From: Streptomyces ureilyticus
Lineage (GTDB): Bacteria > Actinomycetota > Actinomycetes > Streptomycetales > Streptomycetaceae
Assembly (NCBI RefSeq): GCF_011045025.1
Contig: NZ_JAAKZX010000098.1
Span: forward strand, 1-33,702
Direction: 5' to 3'
Length of the DNA: 33,702 nucleotides
Position numbers and translations under genes: made by a program
Shown here: one piece after another, positions 1 through 7,080 of the stretch
Position numbering within the stretch: position 1 is the first letter of the stretch
How the letters are laid out: every line of letters begins with the position of its first letter
Notes under the pieces: generated by a model
The model's input: the letters and a program-made list of their open reading frames with translations, nothing else
The model's database searches: none
What the model was told of the DNA's origin: nothing

Positions 1-245
1 CCGCCCACCTCATGCCCCCGCTCGGCACCGGCGTCAACCTCGCCATGCTTGACGCCGGCGAACTCGCCCTCGCCCTCGCGAACGGAGCCACTGTCGACGA
101 CGCCATCCGCGTCTATGAGAAGACCATGCTCCCCCGCTCCATCGAGACGGCCCAGGCCATCGAACATGGCACCGAACAGCTGCTGTCCGCCGATTCCTCC
201 GCACGGCGGCTGAGCACCGTAGTGGCCAACTCGCTCGCCAAGTAA
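1..245 (+). CDS. FAD-dependent aromatic monooxygenase, C-terminal end (partial)
   Basis: The reading frame is open from nucleotide 3 and ends at TAA 243-245; the gene begins outside the window. The visible 81 residues start AHLMPPLGTGVNLAMLDA, which matches the second FAD-binding block (GDAAH-x-x-P-x-x-G-x-G-x-N) near the C-terminal third of class A flavoprotein hydroxylases of the PHBH/TetX type. A helical tail follows with no extra domain. Such enzymes use NAD(P)H and O2 to hydroxylate an aromatic or polyketide substrate. It lies at the edge of an aromatic/acyl catabolic cluster and could belong to it, but the substrate cannot be told from this end. Confidence 0.75.
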   Translation, partial: AHLMPPLGTGVNLAMLDAGELALALANGATVDDAIRVYEKTMLPRSIETAQAIEHGTEQLLSADSSARRLSTVVANSLAK

Positions 246-312
246 AACGCTCAGAGGACGGTGTGAGAGGGCGTTTGGTCGCTGGCGTGGGCGGTGTGGG
301 TCCAGCCGGTGA

Positions 313-696
313 GGCGGGCCACAGCGCCGGGCGGCCGAGCCGGTAACGGCGGCCCTGTCGACGGCGCGGATCGGGCAGCATGTCGAGGACGTCGGCAAGG
401 TCCAGGAGCAGATCGAGTTCCAGCTCTACGGTGCGGTGGCCGCCACCCGGGCGGTGCTGCCCGCCATGCGCGAGGCCGGTGCGGGCACACTGCTTTTCAC
501 CACCGGCGGCGGTTCGGTCAACCCGTACCCGATGCTCGGCAACATCAACGCCGCCGGCGCGGCGCAACTGGGTGATCAGTCTCCACAACGAGCTCGCGGA
601 CAGCGGGTCCAGGCCGCCCATGTCGCGATCAGCACCTGGATCGGCGAAGGCAGCCCCGAAGGCGATAGAAACGCGGTCACCGCAGCCAGTCCGTGA
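313..696 (+). pseudogene. Short-chain dehydrogenase remnant, truncated and frameshifted
   Basis: Frame 1 reads VQEQIEFQLYGAVAATRAVL and then a GTLLFTTGGGS block, which resembles the middle of a classical SDR (the strand before the catalytic Ser and its neighbours). The homology jumps to frame 2 near 566 (NWVISLHNELADSG) and returns to frame 1 near 609 (VQAAHVAISTWIGEG). The two small indels compensate each other. The N-terminal NAD(P)-binding glycine motif is missing, and the last residues overlap the 3' end of the convergent ferredoxin oxidoreductase gene. The gene is therefore 5'-truncated and internally damaged. Its former substrate is unknown. The left limit of homology is approximate. 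Confidence 0.7.
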
Positions 697-3600
697 GCTT
701 GGCGGGCGGGCGTCGTCGGTTCGTCGGGGTGAGCGTGGTGTCGAACTGGTCGAGGAGTTCGCTTTGTCGCTCGTGGTAGCGGGCGACGTTGTCGAGTTTG
801 AGCTGCTCGTAGCCCCGGATCATGTCGGGGAGTTGGGCGAGGGAGACGGCAATGGCGTGGTTGCGGGGCGCTAGGTCGCGGATGAGCCGCCGCAGAAGTT
901 CGGCGTACTCGTCGCGGAGTTGGCGCTCGATGACGCGGACCTGGGCACGACCGAACGGATCCCAGCGGGTGCCGCGGATTCTGCGCATGCCCCGCAGTAC
1001 CGCGAAGACCGGCCGGAACCAGCCTTTGAGCTGGAGCTTCCGGTCCATGCCAAGGGCGCGCAGCATGGGCGGGTGCAGGTGCCAGGCTGCTTTGGCGCCC
1101 TGGCCGAACTGATCGGCCAGGGTGGTCTCGACGGCCGGGTCCAGTGCCAGGCGCGCCACCTCGTACTCGTCCTTGTACGCCATCAGCTTGTAGAGGTACC
1201 GGCCGGCGGCCTCAGCCAGGGTTGTCGAGCCGGGGAGGATCTGGGACTCCTTGTCGCGGACGGCCTCGATCAGGCTGCTGTATCGCTGAGCGTAGCCAGA
1301 GTCCTGGTAGGAGGCCAGATCGTTGCTCCGCGTCCGCACGATCCGGTCGAGTTCGGTCTCTCCGGGCAATCCGGCCCAAGGATCGGCCTGAGCGTCCAGG
1401 GCGGGTCGCGACCAGGCGAGGGCGCTGCGGAGCGCGACGGGATCGGAGACGTATTGGCGGCCGCGGCGGAATGCCTGCAGGTTCTCCTCCACCGCTACTG
1501 CATTGAGTTGGATGGCCTCTTCGATCACAGTGCTGGGCAGGGGCAGTGCGCCCTTTTGGAAGCCCACCCCGAGCAGGAACATGTTGGTGAACTGATCGTC
1601 GCCGAAGAGCGTGAGGACCATCGCTCTTGCGTCGAAGAACTCCGGACCGGGCCGGGCCGCGGCGGCGATGGGGGCCACCAGTTCCTCAAGGTCGGGGAAT
1701 TCGAGGGACGCGTCAGTGACCATCTGGCCGGTGGGGACCTCGGTGGTGTCGACCACCGCGATGGTGCGGTCCGCGGCAGCGGCCGACAGGTTCGCGGGGT
1801 CTGCGGCCACGAGCAGGTCGCAGCCGAGGTAGAGGTCGCACTCGCCGTGAGCGAGCTTGTTGGAGTCACCGGGTCCCGTGCGGTGGAAGCGCACATCGGA
1901 GACCACGGCACCGCCCTTCTGGGCGAGGCCGGTCTGATCCAGGGAACGAACCGTCCAGCCGGCAAGGAGACCGGCCATGGCCAGCACCTGCGAGACGGTC
2001 ACCACTCCGGTGCCGCCGATCCCGGTCAGTCGGATGTTGAAGGCGGTGGTGGAAACCACCGGGCGTGGTGCCGGAGACTCCCCATCCGCCAGCGTGGGTC
2101 GCTCCGGTTGGTCCTTTGTCGGACGACCTGGAGTGACGGTCATGAAGGCGGGGCAGTCGCCCTTGAGGCAACTGTCATCGGCGTTGCACGAGGATTGGTG
2201 GATCTGGGTTTTGCGTCCCAACTCGGTGAGCACCGGCTGGACCGAGAGACAGTTGGATTTCCGGCCGCAGTCGCCGCAGCCCTCGCAGATCCGCTCGTTG
2301 ATGAACACGCGTTTCTGGGGCGTTGGAGTCACGCCGCGCCTGCGCTTGCGTCGCTTCTCGGTCGCGCATTCCTGATCGTGTACCAGGACGGTCACGCCTG
2401 AGGTGGCTGCCAGCTCTCCCAGCGCATCGTCCATGCGGTCCCGGTGCCAGACGGGGACGTCGCGCGGCAGTGTGCGATGCCGGTGCCGCGTGGGATCCTC
2501 GGTGGTGACGATGATGCGGGCGACTCCCTCGGCACGCAGGACGTCGATGATCTGGGGCAGTGACATGCCGCTGGCGGGCTGTTGCCCACCGGTCATGGCG
2601 ACCGCGGAGTTGTAGAGCAGCCGATAGGTGATGTTGACGCCGCTGGCGACCGCCGCACGGATGGCCAGCGAGCCGGAGTGGTCGAAGGTGCCGTCACCCA
2701 GGTTCTGCACGAAGTGATCACGGTCCGTGTGGGGGGACATGCCGATCCATTGCAGGCCCTCTCCGCCCATCTGGCACAGCCCGGTGACGGAGCCGACCTG
2801 CTTCTGGTCCATGAGCAGGACCAGGGCATGGCAGCCGATGCCGCCGCCGACGAGCGTGTCACCCGCGGACCTGGCAGAGGAGCTGTGCGGGCATCCGGAG
2901 CAGAAGTACGGCGCCCGCTTCATCGCGGGCGCAAAGGCCAGCGTCGTCCGGCCCGCCGCGACGGTGGGGTCGCGATCGGGGTCGGCGACCGCGATTCCGT
3001 GAGCCGCCAGGCGGCGATGGACTCGCGGGGCGAGGGTATCGACGTCGAGCTCGCCCCAGGAGGGCACCAGGTCGCGGCCGTCGGGATCGGTCTTCCCGGT
3101 GATCCTCGGGGCACCGGGGGTCCGGTACAGGATGTCGCGGAAGGCGCTCTCCATGAAGGGCCGTTTCTCCTCCAGCACCAGCACCTCGTCCAAACCGGAG
3201 GCGAACTCTTCGACGACCTGGGGCTCCAGCGGCCATGGCATGCCCACCTTCAGCAGGCGCACCGGGGTGGAATCCAGGTCGGCGGGATCCAGACCGACCT
3301 TGCGCAGCGTGGCGGTGAGCTCCTGCCAGATGCGGCCGGCTGCGACGATGCCGATGCGGTCGGCCTCCCCGCGGCCCCAGATAGTGTTGAGCTTGTTCAA
3401 CGCGGCGTACTCGCGGGCGATGCGGAGCCGAGTGGTGAGCTGGTCGCGCTCCAGGGGGCCCAGCGTCGGCTGGAGGAGTCGACCGGTCGGCACGTGGTTC
3501 TTGGAACCCTTGGGCAGCAGCGGCAGGTCGCTGCGCTGTCCCGCGGTGAGATCGACGGTGGAGGATCCGTCGGCGACCGCGGTCACGATCTTGAGACCGA

Positions 3601-4231
3601 CCCACAGGCCGCTGGCACGGGACAGCTCGACGGCGTGCAGGCCCAAGTCCAGGACATCCTGACTGTCTCCGGGGTAGAGGAACGGGATCGCGAGGTCGGC
3701 GAAGGTGAACTCGGATGAGCACGGCACGCTGGAGGACTTGGCGGCGGGATCATCGCCCACCACGACCAGCGCACCTCCCGCAGGATGAGCGCCCATCAGG
3801 TTGCCGTGCCGAATCGCGTCGGAGGCCCGGTCGAGGCCAGGCGCCTTTCCGTACCAAACGCCGAGCACGCCGTCCCGGTTGGCGCCGTCGAAGGTGTTGA
3901 CCAACTGGCTGCCTTGGATCGCGGTGGCCGCAGCCTCCTCGTTGAGACCAGGCTGGAACGTGATGTCGTTGGCAGTCAGCAGGTCGCGCCGACGGCCGAG
4001 TTCGAGGTCGAGTCCGGCCAGCGGTGAGCCTTCGTAGCCGGAGATGAAGGTCGCGACACGACGACCGGCCGTCTGATCTCGACGGTGCTGGTCGACGGGT
4101 AGCCGGGCCAGTGCCTGGACCCCGGTCAACTGGACCCTCCCGGCGGTGAGCGCATACCGGTCGTCCAGCGAGATCCGGCGCGGTCCCGGCGCTGCCGGGG
4201 TCGCATCTTGCGATGTCGCGTCTACAGCCAC
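677..4231 (-). CDS. Fused indolepyruvate/2-oxoacid:ferredoxin oxidoreductase family protein
   Basis: This 1184-residue single-chain member of the indolepyruvate ferredoxin oxidoreductase family combines alpha-, Fe-S- and gamma-like parts, a normal size for the fused actinobacterial/proteobacterial form. Such enzymes decarboxylate aryl- or branched 2-oxoacids to acyl-CoA, passing electrons to ferredoxin. Residues about 20-400 form the pyrimidine-type and linker domains. A TPP domain spans about 440-620 (FCSGCPHSSS, GDGTFDHSG at 513-521, NSAVAMTGGQ at 541-550). Cysteines 649, 652, 655, 661 and 682, 688, 693 look like Fe-S ligands. A gamma-type domain begins at about 733 (GIGGTGVVTVSQ), and a long helical C-terminal domain follows. 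The start is GTG at 4231, preceded by AGGTGA. It is divergent from an Lrp-type regulator, which probably controls it. The exact 2-oxoacid is not predictable. Confidence 0.88.
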   Translation of the reverse strand: MAVDATSQDATPAAPGPRRISLDDRYALTAGRVQLTGVQALARLPVDQHRRDQTAGRRVATFISGYEGSPLAGLDLELGRRRDLLTANDITFQPGLNEEAAATAIQGSQLVNTFDGANRDGVLGVWYGKAPGLDRASDAIRHGNLMGAHPAGGALVVVGDDPAAKSSSVPCSSEFTFADLAIPFLYPGDSQDVLDLGLHAVELSRASGLWVGLKIVTAVADGSSTVDLTAGQRSDLPLLPKGSKNHVPTGRLLQPTLGPLERDQLTTRLRIAREYAALNKLNTIWGRGEADRIGIVAAGRIWQELTATLRKVGLDPADLDSTPVRLLKVGMPWPLEPQVVEEFASGLDEVLVLEEKRPFMESAFRDILYRTPGAPRITGKTDPDGRDLVPSWGELDVDTLAPRVHRRLAAHGIAVADPDRDPTVAAGRTTLAFAPAMKRAPYFCSGCPHSSSARSAGDTLVGGGIGCHALVLLMDQKQVGSVTGLCQMGGEGLQWIGMSPHTDRDHFVQNLGDGTFDHSGSLAIRAAVASGVNITYRLLYNSAVAMTGGQQPASGMSLPQIIDVLRAEGVARIIVTTEDPTRHRHRTLPRDVPVWHRDRMDDALGELAATSGVTVLVHDQECATEKRRKRRRGVTPTPQKRVFINERICEGCGDCGRKSNCLSVQPVLTELGRKTQIHQSSCNADDSCLKGDCPAFMTVTPGRPTKDQPERPTLADGESPAPRPVVSTTAFNIRLTGIGGTGVVTVSQVLAMAGLLAGWTVRSLDQTGLAQKGGAVVSDVRFHRTGPGDSNKLAHGECDLYLGCDLLVAADPANLSAAAADRTIAVVDTTEVPTGQMVTDASLEFPDLEELVAPIAAAARPGPEFFDARAMVLTLFGDDQFTNMFLLGVGFQKGALPLPSTVIEEAIQLNAVAVEENLQAFRRGRQYVSDPVALRSALAWSRPALDAQADPWAGLPGETELDRIVRTRSNDLASYQDSGYAQRYSSLIEAVRDKESQILPGSTTLAEAAGRYLYKLMAYKDEYEVARLALDPAVETTLADQFGQGAKAAWHLHPPMLRALGMDRKLQLKGWFRPVFAVLRGMRRIRGTRWDPFGRAQVRVIERQLRDEYAELLRRLIRDLAPRNHAIAVSLAQLPDMIRGYEQLKLDNVARYHERQSELLDQFDTTLTPTNRRRPPAKLTDWLR

Positions 4232-4359
4232 AATGGATCACCTGTTCCCAGATTTCCCATGCCAATAGCTCCCTAGTTGGCCGCCCAGCCGCGCTTGTTG
4301 GCAAGCAAGTGCAAGCATTTGGGGCCAATGGCAAAAGATTCGCGGGAGATTCGGGTGGT

Positions 4360-4380
4360 GGCTGAGCCGTTGGCTCAGCC
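4360..4380. promoter_or_regulatory. Perfect 9-bp inverted repeat in front of the Lrp-type gene
   Basis: GGCTGAGCC and GGCTCAGCC are exact reverse complements separated by GTT. The palindrome ends 20 nt before the GTG start of the Lrp/AsnC gene and lies in the 169-nt divergent region shared with the ferredoxin oxidoreductase gene. It could be an operator for autoregulation or an mRNA hairpin next to the ribosome binding site (gaagagggg, about 4385-4394). There is no T-tract, so a terminator is unlikely. AT-richer, imperfect repeats (TTGGCAAG, GTGCAAGC) lie just upstream at 4300-4320 and are also candidate Lrp contacts. Confidence 0.55.
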
Positions 4381-4400
4381 TGGGCGAAGAGGGGAAGAGC

Positions 4401-4904
4401 GTGGCGAACGAAGTTGACCTGCTGGACCTGAGGATCCTCCTGCTGGCTCTGGACGAGCCTCGTGCCGGCGTGCGCGAGTACGGTCGCCGGCTCCAGGTGG
4501 CGCGGGGCACCGTCCAAGCGCGGCTGGACAAGCTCAGCCGCCTCGGGATCATCGGCGCCTGGGCGCCGACCATTGATCCAGTCGCCCTCGGACACACCAC
4601 CAAGGCATACGTCCGACTCGGCCTGGCCCAAGGGGTGCTCGATGAGGTGACCGAGCATCTGAAGGCCATCCCGGAGGTCCTGGAGGCGGATTCCACCGCC
4701 GGCGACAGCGACATGCTCTGTGTGGTTGTGGCCCGAGGTCCGGAGAACCTCGAAGAGGTAATCCAGCGAATCCTCGCTGTCCCCGGCGTCGAGCGCACGC
4801 GCAGTGAAACGGTATTGCGCCAGAGGATCCCCCGTCGTGTCCGACCGCTGCTCGAGGGCATCCGACGCGAGATCCTCGACGACCCGGCGCGGCGGAGACG
4901 CTGA
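4401..4904 (+). CDS. Lrp/AsnC family transcriptional regulator
   Basis: This protein has 167 residues, the usual Lrp/AsnC size. An N-terminal winged helix (about 5-62) includes a recognition-helix segment VARGTVQARLDKLSRLGII. A C-terminal RAM ligand-binding domain follows (about 70-145), with the expected pattern of a GH-x-TKAYVRL strand, an IPEVLEADSTAGDSD loop and a VPGVERTRSE strand. Start GTG 4401 is preceded by a purine-rich GAAGAGGGGAAG. The family binds amino acids or 2-oxo/aromatic acids and often regulates the divergent neighbour, here the 2-oxoacid:ferredoxin oxidoreductase, so a local activator/repressor role is inferred. A strong palindrome lies just upstream. Confidence 0.9.
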   Translation: MANEVDLLDLRILLLALDEPRAGVREYGRRLQVARGTVQARLDKLSRLGIIGAWAPTIDPVALGHTTKAYVRLGLAQGVLDEVTEHLKAIPEVLEADSTAGDSDMLCVVVARGPENLEEVIQRILAVPGVERTRSETVLRQRIPRRVRPLLEGIRREILDDPARRRR

Positions 4905-5174
4905 GCCGGCCGACACCGATCTGGCCTGTGAGCCAGTCCATCCCGGACTGTATGTACGCACAGCCAGTAGCGGCGGCAACGGCTGCTTGCCTTAGATGGT
5001 GCCGACGGCGTCAGCCCAGGCAGCAGGCACGTCGGAGGTATCGGAACTGCTGTCTGCGGCTGTTGAGCCGCCAACCGCAGCGAAGTGGCCGCCAGCACAG
5101 CAGGTCCCGGATGCGTGGCGCGGCTCGACCGTGGCCGCGTTATTGCCGCACCCATTGTGAGGGAGATCCGAGGG
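4905..5174. other. Intergenic stretch without a recognisable gene
   Basis: These 270 nt lie between the Lrp-type regulator and the flavin reductase operon. Open frames here are short and resemble no family I know. A small stem (CTGGC-CTGTGA-GCCAG, about 4921-4936) just after the regulator could act as a weak transcript end but has no T-run. The promoter of the downstream operon must lie here or inside the regulator gene; no convincing -35/-10 pair was seen. Confidence 0.4.
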
Positions 5175-5237
5175 ATGAAGTTGAACCAGAAGCTCCCACT
5201 CGCGCATGACGTGCTCTTCACGAGGCGGGTGCGATGA
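5175..5237 (+). CDS. Possible 20-residue leader peptide overlapping the flavin reductase start
   Basis: ATG 5175 opens a 20-codon frame (MKLNQKLPLAHDVLFTRRVR) that ends in TGA 5235-5237. The TGA overlaps the flavin reductase ATG (5234) as ATGA, the same coupling seen between later genes of this operon. GAGGGAG lies 7-14 nt upstream of the ATG. I recognise no family. It may be a translated leader that couples translation to the reductase, or simply a chance frame. No attenuator-like codon run is present. Confidence 0.3.
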   Translation: MKLNQKLPLAHDVLFTRRVR

Positions 5238-5893
5238 TACGTGCACCACACGTGACCCCCGACCACATGCGCGTCGTGCTCGGCCACTTCTGCTCCGGGG
5301 TCACCGTCATCACATCCATCGACGATGGCGGACCCGTCGGATTCACCTGTCAGTCCTTCAGCTCCCTGTCGCTGGATCCGCCGCTGGTGTCGTTCAGCCC
5401 GTCCCGCACGTCGACGACGTGGCCGAGGATCCGCTCCGTGGGAACCTTCGCGATCAATGTGCTCGCGGCCCATCAGGATGCGCTCAGCGACGGGTTCGCG
5501 CGTTCCGGTGCGGACAAGTTCGCCGGCGTCGCCTGGAAGGTCGGGCTGGTGGGTGCACCGCTCCTCCAGGGCGCTGTTGCCTGGGCCGAGTGCCGACTCT
5601 GGGCCGAATACGACGGCGGCGACCACACGATCGTCGCAGCCGAAGTCCTTGGCTTGGAGGCGAATCCTGCCGCTGCACCGCTGGCGTTCTTCCAGGGCCG
5701 CTATCACCTGATCAACCCCCCACCTGGAGGACCCGCCACCGCCGCCGAAGAGTTCGGCAGTGATGAGCGGAAGACCGGCTCTCCTGCTGAGTGGGACAGA
5801 AGATCTCGTCGATCCCGATCCCCGCAGCCGGGCGAAGAAGTCGCCTCTGCCGAGTCACAAGGGTCGACCCAGTCACTCAGTAAAGGAAGGTGA
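5234..5893 (+). CDS. Flavin reductase (HsaB/HpaC-like) of a two-component monooxygenase
   Basis: Residues 10-160 form a flavin-reductase-like FMN-binding domain: GHFCSGVTVIT (17-27), TCQSFSSLSLDPPLVSFSPS (38-57, the phosphate/isoalloxazine loop) and GDHTIVAAEVL (129-139). Such proteins reduce FMN or FAD with NAD(P)H and hand it to a separate oxygenase. The only candidate partner here is the HsaA-like oxygenase at 15304-16488, encoded on the other strand. The family is usually 160-190 residues; this one has 219 because of a polar, low-complexity tail (about 163-219) rich in Ser, Arg, Glu and Pro. Start ATG 5234 follows GAGGCGGG. The stop overlaps the acyl-CoA dehydrogenase start as GTGA, so the two are probably co-translated. 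Confidence 0.87.
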   Translation: MIRAPHVTPDHMRVVLGHFCSGVTVITSIDDGGPVGFTCQSFSSLSLDPPLVSFSPSRTSTTWPRIRSVGTFAINVLAAHQDALSDGFARSGADKFAGVAWKVGLVGAPLLQGAVAWAECRLWAEYDGGDHTIVAAEVLGLEANPAAAPLAFFQGRYHLINPPPGGPATAAEEFGSDERKTGSPAEWDRRSRRSRSPQPGEEVASAESQGSTQSLSKGR

Positions 5894-7044
5894 GCGTGGA
5901 ACGTCTGGGGTTCGAGGCAGAGCATGAGGCGTTCCGGGAGAGCGTCCGCCGGTTCGTGACGGAGCACGTTGTGCCGCACCGGGAGGACTGGGAGCGGACA
6001 GGGCGGGTGGGCCGTGGACTGTTCCGGGCAGCGGGAGCGGTCGGCATCCTTGGGGTGGCGGCGCCGGAGGAGTACGGCGGGGGCGGCGTGGACGACTTCC
6101 GCTACAACGCCATCCTGTCCGAAGAACTTGCCACAGCGGACGTGCTGTCAGCGGGCCTGGGGCTGTCGCTCCAGGCCGATATCGCGCTCCCCTACCTGCT
6201 GCACAACTGCACACCGGAGCAGGCGGCGCGCTGGCTTCCCGCAGTCGTCTCGGGGGAGGCCATCCTCGCTCTGGCGATGAGCGAGCCCGGCGCCGGATCC
6301 GACGTGGCGGGCATCGCCACTACCGCGGCCAGGCAGGGCGACCACTACGTCGTCAACGGCTCGAAGACGTTCATCACCAACGCGCTCAACGCCGACCTGA
6401 TCGTCACCGCGGTCAAGACCGACCCGTCGGCCGGCCGCAAGGGCATCTCCCTGCTGGTCATCGAGACCGGCGCCGCCGGCTTCTCCCGCGGGCCGAAGCT
6501 GGCGAAGGTGGGACAGCACGCAGCTGACACGGCGGAGCTGTTCTTCGATGACCTCCGCGTGCCGGTGGCGAACCTGCTGGGCGAGGAGGGCCGGGGCTTC
6601 TACGTGATGATGAAGCACCTGGCCCAGGAGAGGCTGGCGGTCACCGTGCAGGCCACGGCCCAGGCCCGGCGCGCGTTCGAGATCTGCGTGGAGTACGTCA
6701 AGGGCCGCCACGCGTTCGGCCAGCCGATCGGGTCCTTCCAGCACAACAGGTTCCTGCTCGCCGAGATGAAGACCGAAGTCGAGATTGCGCAGACGTACGT
6801 CGACCGGTTGCTGCTCTCGCACGTGCGCGGCGAACTCACCGCCGTCGAGGCCGCGCAGGGCAAGTGGTGGACCACGGAGCTCTGCCAGCGGGTCGTGGAT
6901 CGCGGGGTGCAACTGCACGGTGGCTACGGCTACATGGCGGAGTACCCGATCGCCCGCGCCTGGATCGACAGCCGCATCCAGACCATCTACGCCGGCACGA
7001 CCGAGGTGATGAAGGAGATCATCGGTCGTTCGCTAGGCCTGTGA
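5890..7044 (+). CDS. Acyl-CoA dehydrogenase, long-chain/isovaleryl type
   Basis: This 384-residue flavoenzyme has the normal length and would catalyse alpha,beta-desaturation of an acyl-CoA, the first beta-oxidation step. Signature blocks are ALAMSEPGAGSDVAG (127-141) for FAD/substrate binding and the C-terminal QLHGGYGYMAEYPIARAW block followed by IYAGTTEVMKEIIGRSL. The position that carries the catalytic Glu in medium-chain enzymes (YEGT) is Ala here. Glu247 in AQERLAV matches the helix-G catalytic Glu of the long-chain and isovaleryl-CoA dehydrogenases, so the base has the LCAD/IVD placement, consistent with long or branched acyl groups. GTG 5890 overlaps the reductase stop; GTG 5896 is an alternative start. 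The fused hydratase/dehydrogenase follows after 36 nt. Confidence 0.92.
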   Translation: MSVERLGFEAEHEAFRESVRRFVTEHVVPHREDWERTGRVGRGLFRAAGAVGILGVAAPEEYGGGGVDDFRYNAILSEELATADVLSAGLGLSLQADIALPYLLHNCTPEQAARWLPAVVSGEAILALAMSEPGAGSDVAGIATTAARQGDHYVVNGSKTFITNALNADLIVTAVKTDPSAGRKGISLLVIETGAAGFSRGPKLAKVGQHAADTAELFFDDLRVPVANLLGEEGRGFYVMMKHLAQERLAVTVQATAQARRAFEICVEYVKGRHAFGQPIGSFQHNRFLLAEMKTEVEIAQTYVDRLLLSHVRGELTAVEAAQGKWWTTELCQRVVDRGVQLHGGYGYMAEYPIARAWIDSRIQTIYAGTTEVMKEIIGRSLGL

Positions 7045-7080
7045 CCTTCACAGCACCGCATCGAACAGGAGGGCCGTGAC

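Noticed and set aside
920..2401. Long open frame antisense to the ferredoxin oxidoreductase gene
   Set aside because: Its translation has no family resemblance and mirrors the strong third-position GC of the real minus-strand gene, which has full-length domain support.
4238..5707. Minus-strand frame across the Lrp-type and flavin reductase genes
   Set aside because: It overlaps two well-supported plus-strand genes and resembles no family.
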